64,000 nt of DNA from Pseudomonadota bacterium (GTDB taxonomy: Bacteria > Pseudomonadota > Alphaproteobacteria > Rhizobiales > Rhizobiaceae), in the NCBI GenBank assembly GCA_023404095.1, contig JAEYDD010000051.1:62001-126000 (forward strand), given 5' to 3'. Under the pieces are notes generated by a model. It had not been told where the DNA came from and ran no database searches. It saw only the letters and a list, made by a program, of their open reading frames with translations. Positions 43,358 through 51,502 of this stretch are shown one piece after another. The translations under genes and the position numbers were made by a program. The stretch's first letter is position 1. Every line of letters starts with the position of its first letter.

Positions 43358-44005
43358 GTGACCGGGGCCGCAGAACGCATGCGGATTTCCCTCGAACTCC
43401 TGGAGGAAGTGGCCGGCTTCGGCACGGCCACGCTCCACGAAGCCGCGGGCCGGATCGGGGCCCTGCCGGGAGGCATCGCCCCTCTCAGTCGGGCGATGAG
43501 GTTATGGGGAACTGCCCTGCCGGTCTTTGCTCCTGCCGGCGACAATCTTGCGGTGCACCGCGCCGTTGCACTGGCGCGGCCGGGTGATGTGCTGGTGGTC
43601 GATCATGGCGGCACGCTGTCGTATGGTCCGTTCGGGGATGTGCTCGCTCTGGCTGCACAGGTGCGCGGCATTGCCGGGCTCGTCATCGACGGCGCCGTCC
43701 GCGACAGCGACAGCCTGATCGCGATGGGGTTTCCGGTGTTTGCCCGCGGATGCTCGATAAACGGCACGGTCAAGCGAGATCCGGGCAGCGTGGGCGAACC
43801 CGTGACGATCGGCGACATCACGATCCGCACAGGCGACGCCGTGATCGGCGACGCCGATGGTGTCGTCGTCCTCCCGGCTGCGCAACTTGCCGCAATCCGC
43901 GACACCGCAGCAGCGCGTGTAGCCTCGGAAGCAGAGATGCGAGCTAAAATTGCAAGCGGCGAACTCACGCTCGACTTGCTGGGGTTGCGCGACCTCAAAC
44001 CCTGA
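43358..44005 (+). CDS. RraA-family aldolase/decarboxylase
   Basis: 215 residues from a GTG at 43358; an ATG at 43379 is equally possible, as neither has a strong ribosome site. The fold signature is GTATLHEAAGRIGALPGGI, and the catalytic Arg-Asp pair is in LVIDGAVRDSDSL, after the metal-site loop DVLALAAQVRG. RraA-like proteins of this set are 4-hydroxy-4-methyl-2-oxoglutarate / 4-carboxy-4-hydroxy-2-oxoadipate aldolases or oxaloacetate decarboxylases, not RNase regulators. With the FAH-like enzyme it fits the last steps of an aromatic or branched acid pathway. Confidence 0.82.
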   Translation: MTGAAERMRISLELLEEVAGFGTATLHEAAGRIGALPGGIAPLSRAMRLWGTALPVFAPAGDNLAVHRAVALARPGDVLVVDHGGTLSYGPFGDVLALAAQVRGIAGLVIDGAVRDSDSLIAMGFPVFARGCSINGTVKRDPGSVGEPVTIGDITIRTGDAVIGDADGVVVLPAAQLAAIRDTAAARVASEAEMRAKIASGELTLDLLGLRDLKP

Positions 44006-44128
44006 ATACCCGCCCGGCAACGAAAACCGCCTCGCACCGGAACCGCAGATGAAATAGATTGAAGTAACGCAGCGACGCGCGGTTGATCCACAAGGCCCGG
44101 GACGCTGACCGAATCTATCACGGTAGAA

Positions 44129-44150
44129 GGGGAGGCCAGATCGCCTCCCC
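44129..44150. terminator. Bidirectional terminator-like hairpin
   Basis: GGGGAGGC and GCCTCCCC form a perfect 8-bp stem with loop CAGATC between the converging ends of the RraA-like gene and the small Gln-rich gene. No strong T run is present on either side. Confidence 0.6.
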
Positions 44151-44171
44151 GCTCATCACACTCAAGGGGAT

Positions 44172-44348
44172 TTACCGGTCCTGCGGAGACCGCTTGCCTT
44201 GATCGTCGCGGCGCTCTTGGTCGTCGCGGCGCTCATGGTCTTCCTGCTCCCGACGCTGGCGTTGCTGCTGCTGATCCTGCGGTTGCGGGCTCCGTTGCTG
44301 TTGCTGGTCCTTCTTCTGGTCGGACCGTCCTTGCTCCTGGTTTCCCAT
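44172..44348 (-). CDS. Small Gln/Arg/Asp-rich hydrophilic protein, stress-type
   Basis: 58 residues from the ATG at 44348, with GAGGAG 7 bases upstream. It is almost wholly polar: runs of Gln (DQQQQRSPQPQDQQQQRQRR) and repeats ERRDDQERRDDQ, without any hydrophobic segment, so it must be intrinsically disordered. I do not recognise a named family. The composition resembles hydrophilins made in stress. A GGAAC-N16-CGTT promoter lies about 50 bp upstream of the start, which supports a real, stress-induced gene. Confidence 0.65.
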   Translation of the reverse strand: MGNQEQGRSDQKKDQQQQRSPQPQDQQQQRQRREQEDHERRDDQERRDDQGKRSPQDR

Positions 44349-44752
44349 CACAGTACTCCTCATTGGTGAGATCCCCGCTTGTGCGAGGAAGAGAAGGAAC
44401 GTTCCCGGCAGGAGGGGGTTCCGAAGGCAGAGAAAAAGTGTTCCGCGCCGATGCTGCGTAGAACGGCCGACCTATCCGGCAAGGCCTGCACTTGAACGCG
44501 ACACGTGCGTAGGCACTGCAGCTCGGTGAGCGTCTTCATTTGGAACAGGATTGATCACCGCGAGTAACCACAAAACCCCGACTGAAACGGGCCGCACTCT
44601 GACCATTTCGGCTTCATCGCCATAAGCATGGTGCTTGGCGTCTACGTTTCATTGCGAAAACAGCAATAAATTCATGGGCATCGACGGCATTGTCGATTGT
44701 TGCTTTCTCGACCAATATCGCTCCATCAAACAGATGCAAGGAGCGGTTTTTC
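44349..44752. other. Divergent intergenic region upstream of the Gln-rich and DUF1622 genes
   Basis: About 400 bases without a gene. Next to the Gln-rich gene it holds a stress-sigma promoter (44398-44422). Towards DUF1622 it is AT-richer, with an imperfect dyad around ATCGACGGCATTGTCGAT (44678-44695). A second GGAAC at 44542-44546 has no matching -10. Confidence 0.55.
44398..44422 (-). promoter_or_regulatory. EcfG-type general stress response promoter
   Basis: Read leftwards, GGAAC (44422-44418), 16 bases, then CGTT (44401-44398). GGAAC-N16/17-CGTT is the recognised promoter of the alphaproteobacterial general stress sigma factor EcfG (RpoE2). It would start transcription about 40 bases before the Gln/Arg-rich gene. 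Confidence 0.72.
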
Positions 44753-45178
44753 ATGGACATCGGCAGCGACCCCACAGAACTGGTCAGCCTGATTGCGCCC
44801 GTGCTGCGGCCGGTGGCGACGGGGCTGGAGTTTTTCGGCGTAGGCGTCATTCTCATTGGCGTCGTCGTGGCCACGATCGGCTATATTCGCGATCTGTTTT
44901 TCGGCAGCAGGGGCGTGGCCTATGAACGCTATCGTGCCAATCTCGGGCGCGGCATTCTGCTGGGACTCGAAATTCTGATCGGCGCCGACATTATCGCAAC
45001 GATCATTGCACCGTTGACCTGGGAAAGCGTCGGACTGCTCGGCTTGATCGTCCTGATCCGAACCTTCCTCAGCTTCTCTCTCGAGGCGGAAATCGACGGC
45101 CATTGGCCATGGGCGCGCAGTGCCAGCCGGGAAAATCGGCAATCGAGCGGAAAGACCTTAGAACGCGAGGCCTCTTGA
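44753..45178 (+). CDS. DUF1622 membrane protein
   Basis: 141 residues from the ATG at 44753, with AAGGAG about 10 bases upstream; an earlier in-frame ATG at 44690 lacks a ribosome site. Three hydrophobic segments are present, with LEFFGVGVILIGVVVATIGY, RANLGRGILLGLEILIGADI and LLGLIVLIRTFLSFSLEAEI typical of DUF1622. The tail is charged. Function unknown. It stands alone and is convergent with the ABC operon that ends at 45342. Confidence 0.82.
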   Translation: MDIGSDPTELVSLIAPVLRPVATGLEFFGVGVILIGVVVATIGYIRDLFFGSRGVAYERYRANLGRGILLGLEILIGADIIATIIAPLTWESVGLLGLIVLIRTFLSFSLEAEIDGHWPWARSASRENRQSSGKTLEREAS

Positions 45179-45295
45179 CCACATCGCGCGGCGACACGGC
45201 GTGTATGGTCGTGGAACCTGCCGCGAGAGCACGATCCGGCCCATCAGATGGCCGACTTCACCCATACCTGAGTTCTTATGGCTCGCCTGTTGTTC

Positions 45296-45323
45296 GCATC
45301 CGCCTTCCGGAAAGGGCGGATGC
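45296..45323 (-). terminator. Terminator-like hairpin after the ABC permease operon
   Basis: GCATCCGCC and GGCGGATGC form a perfect 9-bp outer stem, and the inner TTCCGGAA can extend it to a nearly complete 28-base hairpin. It lies 18 bases after the stop of the leftward permease gene and before the convergent DUF1622 gene, so it is likely to serve both. Confidence 0.65.
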
Positions 45324-45341
45324 ACACCAGCCTTGGCATTG

Positions 45342-46103
45342 TTATTGCCACCAGACCAATCGCCGGTCGATCAGCACCAGTACACCGTAAAGCATCAGGC
45401 TCGTTACCGATGACACGAGGATGGCAGACCATACGGTGAGGGAGTCCATCTCGGCCGTTGCGCGGTAGACGATCTGGCCGATTCCCTTATAGGCACCCAG
45501 CATTTCGGCCACGATCACGGCGATGGTGCTTCTGGCAAGGCCGATCCGCAGGCCGGTGACGATGGAGGGCATGGCGGCCGGCAGGCGCAGGCGCCAGAGG
45601 ATTGCAGGCCGGCTCGCTCCGAAGCTGCGCAACAGGTTTACCTGTCCGTCCTCGGTCCGTGAAAATCCCTCAAGCGCGGCCAGCAGGACGGCGAAGCTCA
45701 CCGCAAGCGCCGCGATGGCGACTTTCGAAGCAGGGCCCATGCCGAACCACAGTAGCGCCAGCGGCACGAAGGCGATGGAGGGAACATTGTTCAGCGCCAC
45801 GACCAGCGGGAGCAGAAGCGCTCTCGTCGGCGGCACCAGCAGAAAAAGGCATGCGAGCGCCAGGCCGATCACCGACCCGACAGCAAACCCCGACAGAGCC
45901 TCGAAGGTGGTGATCCAGAGGCCGTCCGCGATCTGCGGAAAGCGCTGAACCGCGGCTGAGATGATGTCGCTCGGGCTCGGCAGCACATATTGGGGCACCT
46001 TGCCGAAGGCAACGGCGGCCTCCCAGACGAACCCCATGACGACGACGGGGAACGCAACGGGCAGGCATGCGTTGAGCAGCGCATTCAGGCGGGACGCCAC
46101 CAT
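45342..46103 (-). CDS. ABC transporter permease 2, NitT/TauT or thiamine-pyrimidine type
   Basis: 253 residues with about six membrane segments, of the SsuC/ThiX-like family. The loop LLRSFGASRPAILWRLRLPA and VIVAEMLGAYKGIGQIVYRA are typical. Its ATG lies 19 bp inside the end of the first permease gene and has AAGGAA upstream. The operon has a binding protein and two permeases but no ATPase; the ATPase starting at 63.2 kb is the probable partner. Confidence 0.86.
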   Translation of the reverse strand: MVASRLNALLNACLPVAFPVVVMGFVWEAAVAFGKVPQYVLPSPSDIISAAVQRFPQIADGLWITTFEALSGFAVGSVIGLALACLFLLVPPTRALLLPLVVALNNVPSIAFVPLALLWFGMGPASKVAIAALAVSFAVLLAALEGFSRTEDGQVNLLRSFGASRPAILWRLRLPAAMPSIVTGLRIGLARSTIAVIVAEMLGAYKGIGQIVYRATAEMDSLTVWSAILVSSVTSLMLYGVLVLIDRRLVWWQ

Positions 46104-46834
46104 ACATATTTCCTTTCAATGAAGGCGAGCAGCCCATAGAGCAAGGTACCAAGCAGGCCGCAGACGACGATCAGCACCCAGATGCGCTCGACCTGTTCAA
46201 AATAGAGCGCCTGCAGCAGCATGACGCCGAGACCGACGGTATCGCCAAACCATTCGCCGACGATCGCACCGATAAGGCTGAGCGACACGGCAAGTTTCAG
46301 GCCGGTAAAGATCGAGGGCAGGGCAGTGGGCAGCGCGAGCCGAAGGAAGACTTGCGTGCGATTGGCGCCGAAGCTGAGGAAGAGCGCGACGCGCTTCTCA
46401 TCGATCGCCTGCAGGCCGCGAAGTGTCGAGACCGCAACGGGAAAGAAGGACAGGTAGAGCGCGATCATCACCTTGGAAAAGAGGCTGTTGCCGAACCAGA
46501 TGACGACGACCGCGCCGAAGGCGATGACCGGGACGCTCTGCAGCGCGATGAAGAGCGGCAAGACCGAGCGTTCCAGCACGCGACTGCGGGCGAAAGCCAT
46601 GCCGAAGGCAATGCCGAACGCTGCGCCAGCGAGGAATCCGAGCAAGGCTTCCGCAAGCGTGCGCAGGAAGCTGTTCAGGAGTTCCGGCCAGACCGAAACG
46701 GCATCCGCAAAGACGCGCCCGAGCGAAGGCAGATAGCGCGGCGGAATGCCAAGGAGCGGGACGAGGACGAGCCAGGCGCACGCCGCAATGACCAGGGCGA
46801 CGGCGGGATGCGCCAGCGGGAGATGTCGTTTCAT
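46085..46834 (-). CDS. ABC transporter permease 1, NitT/TauT or thiamine-pyrimidine type
   Basis: 249 residues from the ATG at 46834, with GGAG upstream; a longer frame into the binding-protein gene is rejected. Six membrane segments and the loop LFLSFGANRTQVFLRLALPT with IVGEWFGDTVGLGVMLLQA mark the same permease family as the next gene, with which it overlaps. Two different permeases probably form a heterodimer, as in riboflavin and pyrimidine importers of the RibXY and ThiXYZ types. Confidence 0.86.
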   Translation of the reverse strand: MKRHLPLAHPAVALVIAACAWLVLVPLLGIPPRYLPSLGRVFADAVSVWPELLNSFLRTLAEALLGFLAGAAFGIAFGMAFARSRVLERSVLPLFIALQSVPVIAFGAVVVIWFGNSLFSKVMIALYLSFFPVAVSTLRGLQAIDEKRVALFLSFGANRTQVFLRLALPTALPSIFTGLKLAVSLSLIGAIVGEWFGDTVGLGVMLLQALYFEQVERIWVLIVVCGLLGTLLYGLLAFIERKYVWWRPA

Positions 46835-46892
46835 GCAAACTCCGTCTTGGATCTGCCCGGCGACATCCGGCCGCCGGGCATTTGCGCCTGCC

Positions 46893-47900
46893 TCACATGG
46901 ACTTTGCGTCTGCGGGAACCTTGGCCCAGAAACTCTGGTCGAAGGCCGCATTCAGATCGATTTCGGTATTCAACGCCTTGTACTCTCTCAGGCTGTCGTG
47001 CACGGCCTTGATCGAGGCCATGTCGATGGCGCCGAGGCCCTCGCTGCCGCCGAGCTTGGCACGCATCAGCTTCTCGATCTCCTCAAGCATCAGTTCCTGG
47101 TGCTTGCGCTCGAGGCCCGAGCCGGCGGCCATGACGATATCCACGGCCTCGCTCTTGTTCTCGAAGGCGTACTTCCACCCCTTGAGCGTGGCGTTGAGGA
47201 AAGCCTGCACGACTTCCGGCTTTTCCGCGATCATCTTTTCAGACGTAACGATCGAATCCTGCTGGGTCGTGACGCCGGAGTCGTCGGGAAGGAAGACCTT
47301 GATGTTGTTGATGCCCTGTTCCTTGAGCGTGTTCAGCTCGTTGTAGAGCGTGACGGTCGCGACATCGTACTGTTTGTCGATGAAGGGTTGCATGGAGAAA
47401 GGCTGGGAGACAATGTTGGCATCGTCCTGCGCCAGACCTTCATGCGCCAGAACCGAATAGAGCGTGAACTGCGGGCCGGTCATCCAGGTCGCAACCGTCT
47501 TGCCCTTGAAGTCCTTCACCGAGTTGATGCCGGAATCGTCGTAGGCGACATAGGCGAAGGGGGTCATCTGCTGCGACATGCCAATGCAGGTCAGCGGCAA
47601 CCCCTTTTCGCGGGCATAGAGTACGCCCTCCGTGCCGCTGGCGATGCCGAACGTGTCCGCACCCGAGGCGACGAGCGTCTCGACGTTGATGTTGGGGCCG
47701 CCGGGATTGATGGTCGCATCGAGACCGGCTTCTTCGTAGAAGCCCTTGGCCTTGGCAACGTAAACTCCCGCGAACTGGGCTTGCGCGACCCATTTCAGCC
47801 GGACGGAAACGGCTTCCGCCGCCTTTGCGGGCAGTGAGCCGCCGACCAAGGCGGCGGCGAATGCGATGGCAGCGATGCTGCACTTGAGCGGGAGGTTCAT
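46893..47900 (-). CDS. NMT1/THI5-like ABC binding protein (ThiY/RibY-like)
   Basis: 335 residues from the ATG at 47900, with AAGGGGA upstream. The signal peptide ends near GGSLPAKAAEA. The mature start VRLKWVAQAQFAGVYVAKAK and GFYEEAGLDATINPGGPNIN are the marks of the NMT1/THI5-like group that bind hydroxymethylpyrimidine, riboflavin or other heterocycles. No thiamine riboswitch is seen in front; instead two GntR-type sites lie at 47918-47950. The ligand is therefore probably a catabolic substrate and not a vitamin. It is the first gene of a leftward operon with two permeases. Confidence 0.87.
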   Translation of the reverse strand: MNLPLKCSIAAIAFAAALVGGSLPAKAAEAVSVRLKWVAQAQFAGVYVAKAKGFYEEAGLDATINPGGPNINVETLVASGADTFGIASGTEGVLYAREKGLPLTCIGMSQQMTPFAYVAYDDSGINSVKDFKGKTVATWMTGPQFTLYSVLAHEGLAQDDANIVSQPFSMQPFIDKQYDVATVTLYNELNTLKEQGINNIKVFLPDDSGVTTQQDSIVTSEKMIAEKPEVVQAFLNATLKGWKYAFENKSEAVDIVMAAGSGLERKHQELMLEEIEKLMRAKLGGSEGLGAIDMASIKAVHDSLREYKALNTEIDLNAAFDQSFWAKVPADAKSM

Positions 47901-47917
47901 TTTATTCCCCTTCGTTG

Positions 47918-47950
47918 GTGTATGCATAAAGCCATCTGCAATATACGTGC
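47918..47950 (-). promoter_or_regulatory. Tandem GntR-type sites upstream of the ThiY/RibY-like binding protein
   Basis: On the minus strand, TTATGCATACAC (47929-47918) and GCACGTATATTG (47950-47939) are weaker matches to the island 12-mer TTAYGTATGCAR and are 21 bp apart. They begin only 18 bases before the start codon, a place that suits repression. Confidence 0.5.
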
Positions 47951-48018
47951 CAACCGTTCCTCGCATCCAAGTACGGCCCTTCGCTAAGTCGCGCCGCTAA
48001 ATATTCACCAAATCCAGA

Positions 48019-48052
48019 TTATGGATGCGCGATATGCTTATTATGTATGCAA
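48019..48052 (+). promoter_or_regulatory. Tandem GntR-type sites upstream of the amidase gene
   Basis: TTATGGATGCGC (48019-48030) and TTATGTATGCAA (48041-48052) are copies of the same 12-mer, 22 bp apart, 75-108 bp before the amidase start. The second is identical to the copy at 63010-63021. Confidence 0.65.
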
Positions 48053-48126
48053 TTTTGACAATTGTGATTTTTTAGGCTCAATAGCGGTCAGGCAGCCGGC
48101 CATGTGCCGTTTCGAGAGGACAGAGA

Positions 48127-49530
48127 ATGACCGAACAGCCCCTTTGGGCCGCCGAGTTTACCCGGCTTTCCGACGCCATCCGCTCCGGCGCGGTGACCTC
48201 TTGCGAACTGACAGAGCTCATGCTCGAACGCATCGCCGTTCATGATGCCAGGCTCAATTCCTACGCAGATGTGGCACCGGACGTGGCCCGCGCGGCCGCG
48301 CGGGCAGCCGATGCCGAGATTGCCGCGGGCAACTGGCGTGGACCGCTGCACGGCATTCCGCTGGCCGTAAAGGACGCATTCGCCACCGTCGACATCCCGA
48401 CCGGCTTCGGCAGTCCCGTCTTCGCCGGACAGCCGATTGCCGAAGAATCGACGGCCACAGCCCGGTTGAGGGCGGCAGGTGCTGTGATGCTCGGCAAGCT
48501 TACGTTGACCGAAGGCGTCTATGCGGATCACCACCCGTCGATCACCCCGCCCGTGAACCCGTTCGGCCCTGCACACTGGACCGGCACCTCGTCCTCGGGA
48601 TCCGGCGTTGCCGTGACATCGGGGCTCGCCTATGCGACGCTTGGCACGGATACAGGCGGTTCGATCCGCCTGCCGTCCTCCTGCTGCGGCGTGGTCGGCA
48701 TCAAGCCGACCTGGGGCCGCGTCAGCCGCCACGGCGTCTTTCCGCTCGCAGAATCGCTGGATCACGTAGGGCCGATGGCACGGAGCGCTGCCGATGCTGC
48801 CGCCCTGCTTGGTGCAATCGCAGGTCCCGATGCCGCCGACCCGACGTCCGCACCGGCCCCGCTCGACGACTATCTCGAGGCAGCACTGTCGGCCGACGTC
48901 GCCGGACTGACCATCGGCATAGATCGCACCTTCATCGCCTCGCGCGCCACAGACGAGGTCCAGGCCTCCATCGAGGCAGCCGTCGAGGTGATGAGTGCCT
49001 TGGGTGCGCGCTTCGTCGCCGTCGACTTTCCAGATCCGGATGCGATCCTGCGCGGCTGGGCCGTACAATGCGCCGTCGAATGTGCGCATGCGCACCAAGG
49101 AACCTATCCCTCGCGCAGCGCCGAATACGGCGAACGGCTTTCAGCCCTTATCGAGCGCGGCCGCCGGCATACGGCGCGCGACATGGCTGTGGCACTGCAG
49201 GATCGTCGCGATTTCAACGGTCGGATCGCGCGGCTCTTTTCCACCATCGACCTGCTGTTGGTTCCGGGCCTGCCGGTCGCCGGCCCATCGATGGATTTCA
49301 TGGCGTCGCTGGGCGAGGATCCGGCAGCCATTCTCGCCATCGGGCCTTTTACGGCGCCGTTCGATGTCTGCGGCTATCCGACGATCACACTTCCCTGTGG
49401 GCAGAGCAGCGAGGGGATTCCGATGGGGTTGCAGTTTGTCGGCAGGCCGTTTGCCGAGGCGCTGCTCTGCCGCGCCGGCGGGGCCTACCAGAGCGTCACC
49501 GCTTTCCACCGCCGCCGGCCGGATCTCTGA
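48127..49530 (+). CDS. Amidase signature family hydrolase
   Basis: 467 residues. The Ser-cisSer-Lys triad is visible: Lys in IPLAVKDAFATVD, the cis-serine and nucleophile in GTSSSGSGVAVTSG and TDTGGSIRLPSSCCG. It hydrolyses an amide bond, perhaps of an N-acyl or carbamoyl compound. AGAGGAC precedes the ATG. It is divergent from the ABC importer and shares its GntR-type sites, so it probably acts on the imported compound. Its precise substrate cannot be predicted; amidases of this type also include allophanate and biuret hydrolases. Confidence 0.87.
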   Translation: MTEQPLWAAEFTRLSDAIRSGAVTSCELTELMLERIAVHDARLNSYADVAPDVARAAARAADAEIAAGNWRGPLHGIPLAVKDAFATVDIPTGFGSPVFAGQPIAEESTATARLRAAGAVMLGKLTLTEGVYADHHPSITPPVNPFGPAHWTGTSSSGSGVAVTSGLAYATLGTDTGGSIRLPSSCCGVVGIKPTWGRVSRHGVFPLAESLDHVGPMARSAADAAALLGAIAGPDAADPTSAPAPLDDYLEAALSADVAGLTIGIDRTFIASRATDEVQASIEAAVEVMSALGARFVAVDFPDPDAILRGWAVQCAVECAHAHQGTYPSRSAEYGERLSALIERGRRHTARDMAVALQDRRDFNGRIARLFSTIDLLLVPGLPVAGPSMDFMASLGEDPAAILAIGPFTAPFDVCGYPTITLPCGQSSEGIPMGLQFVGRPFAEALLCRAGGAYQSVTAFHRRRPDL

Positions 49531-49681
49531 GCCCTGGACTTCAAGGACCTCGACAACGCCAGAGAAGCCGGCCGCAGGTGGCCCAGGCTGGTCTCCGGCG
49601 CCGTTGCGACGCTTGGCCGATGCGACAGTATCGCCTGCGCGCCGCGCCCAGCCGGCGATCAGCCATCATCCAGATTTGGTA

Positions 49682-50635
49682 TTAATAGCCTCGGGAGAGA
49701 TCGACCACTTCCTGCAGCCGCTCGCCGGAAAGATAGGCATCGAGATTGGCCAGGAACCGCGCGCGGAAATCCGCGTCTCCGGTTCCTCCGCACCAGGAGA
49801 TGTGCGGACTGACGAAGACATTCTGCAGGCGGTAGAACGGATGGTCGTCCGGCAGCGGTTCCGGCGTGGTGACGTCGAGTGTCGCATGGCCGATGCGGCC
49901 GTTTTCGATCGCGGCAAGCAGCGCATGCTGGTCGACGAGGCCGCCACGGGAAATATTGATCAGGTGCAGGCCGGGCCTTGCCGCACTCAGCAGCTCCACG
50001 CCGACCATGCCTTCTGTCTCCGGCGTGAGCGGCGCGGCGATGACGACATGATCGGAGCCTGCGAAAACCTCAGCGGGATCCGCACAGGCGGTCAGGCCGT
50101 CGCCGCCTGACCAAGGGGTGCGCCGATTGACAAGCACACGCATGTCGAAGGCCAGCGCGCGCCGCGCGATTGCCTGCCCGATCGAACCGTATCCGACAAG
50201 GCCAAGCGTCCTGCCGTGCAGGCGGCCGATCACATGCTGGGCGTGCCAGTCCGCCTCGACGCGCGCCCGTGTTTCCTCAAGTTTCCGCTCGACGCGCAGC
50301 ATGGCCGCGAACACGAATTCGGCGATCGGCAACGCATTGAGCCCACGTCCGCAGGTGACGAGCCGCCCCCGCATCAGCGCTGGCGGATACGTCTCGACGC
50401 CGGTGGACAGAACCTGCACCCATTTCAGCGTGTCGGGAAATCGGTGGTCGACCGGTGTCCCGCTCCATCCAGGCAAGGCTCTCGTCACCAGAACTTCCGC
50501 CTCCGGGCAGATGCGCCACGGTTCGGCTGCCGCGAAATCGTCGATCACCAGCGGCTGCGAGGGATGTGCGGCGGCAAGCCGGCCGAACTCCGCACCAAGA
50601 TGATTGACGATCACGGGTCTCCTGCGTGCGGGCAT
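49682..50635 (-). CDS. D-2-hydroxyacid dehydrogenase family protein
   Basis: 317 residues. The NAD-binding motif is TLGLVGYGSIGQAIARRAL near residue 148, and the catalytic Arg, Glu and His are in INISRGGLVD, TTPEPLPDDHPF and SPHISWCGG. Enzymes of this family oxidise D-2-hydroxyacids or reduce 2-oxoacids such as hydroxypyruvate or glyoxylate. It is the last gene of the long leftward operon that starts with the ATPase at 56.6 kb, and follows the GntR gene by 62 bp. Confidence 0.87.
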   Translation of the reverse strand: MPARRRPVIVNHLGAEFGRLAAAHPSQPLVIDDFAAAEPWRICPEAEVLVTRALPGWSGTPVDHRFPDTLKWVQVLSTGVETYPPALMRGRLVTCGRGLNALPIAEFVFAAMLRVERKLEETRARVEADWHAQHVIGRLHGRTLGLVGYGSIGQAIARRALAFDMRVLVNRRTPWSGGDGLTACADPAEVFAGSDHVVIAAPLTPETEGMVGVELLSAARPGLHLINISRGGLVDQHALLAAIENGRIGHATLDVTTPEPLPDDHPFYRLQNVFVSPHISWCGGTGDADFRARFLANLDAYLSGERLQEVVDLSRGY

Positions 50636-50697
50636 GTCTCTCCTTGTCCGCGCCGGCGGCGCGGCTTGCTCTGCGGGCGGCGCGGCGGTCGCTCCAC

Positions 50698-51477
50698 CTA
50701 TTGCGCGCGGCTGAGATTGGCCGGGAGCGAGGATATGAAATCGGTGAGTTGGTCGCCGAGCAGTTGCACATGCTCGCTCGCGGCCTGGCGCGCTGTTTCC
50801 GGGTCGCCAGCGTCGATCGCGTCCATGATACGCACATGCTCGCTGAGCGTGCTCAGCATCCGCCCCGGTTGATAGGTGGCGCGCATGCGATAGGCGCCGA
50901 TGCGGCGGCGCAGCTGTATCGCCTGGTCTGCGATGAAATGCGTGTGTGCAGCCTCGTAGAGCAGGTCGTGGAATTTCTGGTTCACCTTGTAGAAGGCGAC
51001 CGGATCACCGGCTTCGTAGGCCTGGATGAGTTCTTCATGCACCTTGCGCATGGCGGCGCGTTCGGCAGGCGTGGCGCGTCGTGCCGCCAACCGGGCACAG
51101 AGACCTTCGAGCGCGGACATGACATCGAACATTTCGAGGAGGGCGGGAATGGACAGCAGCGCCACATGGGTGCCCTGCCGTCCGCGCGTCTCGACGAGAC
51201 CGACCGCCAGAAGCGCTTTGATCGCCTCGCGCACCGGAGTGCGCGACAGGCCGAAGCGGCGGGCGAGTTCCATCTCGTCCAGCCGTTCGCCGGGGGCAAG
51301 GCGGCCGTCGAGGATCATCTGCTCGAGCTGCTCGCGCAGTTCGCCCGATCGCGTCGGCGCACGCGTCGTTCCCTGTGCCGCAGCCGAAGCATTGGGCGAG
51401 CGGATTTCATCCTGATCCACGGCGGGCACTCCTCTCGCACTGCTTGCGAAGGTTAAACGGGTTTTCTGAAGTGCCAT
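50698..51477 (-). CDS. GntR-family regulator, FCD subgroup, probable controller of the 45-64 kb island
   Basis: 259 residues. The winged helix is MELARRFGLSRTPVREAIKA with wing LVETRGRQGTHVALL, followed by an FCD domain with the histidines that usually bind a metal ion (KFHDLLYEAAHTHF, LSEHVRIMDAID). It is the only regulator gene of the island. Pairs of TTAYGTATGCAR-like sites lie before all neighbouring operons, including its own, so it is probably an autoregulated repressor whose ligand is a pathway intermediate. Confidence 0.86.
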   Translation of the reverse strand: MALQKTRLTFASSARGVPAVDQDEIRSPNASAAAQGTTRAPTRSGELREQLEQMILDGRLAPGERLDEMELARRFGLSRTPVREAIKALLAVGLVETRGRQGTHVALLSIPALLEMFDVMSALEGLCARLAARRATPAERAAMRKVHEELIQAYEAGDPVAFYKVNQKFHDLLYEAAHTHFIADQAIQLRRRIGAYRMRATYQPGRMLSTLSEHVRIMDAIDAGDPETARQAASEHVQLLGDQLTDFISSLPANLSRAQ

Positions 51478-51502
51478 TTATACTTTTCTTTCGGGTGTGC
51501 AT

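Noticed and set aside
44542..44546. Second EcfG -35 (GGAAC) upstream of the DUF1622 gene
   Set aside because: No CGTT lies 16-17 bases downstream, so the -35 word alone is not a promoter.
47901..48126. TPP riboswitch upstream of the ThiY/RibY-like gene
   Set aside because: I could not find the conserved CUGAGA and surrounding THI-box words; a covariance search would settle it.
49531..49681. Small gene between the amidase and D-2-hydroxyacid dehydrogenase genes
   Set aside because: The stretch between these convergent genes has only short frames without a ribosome site.
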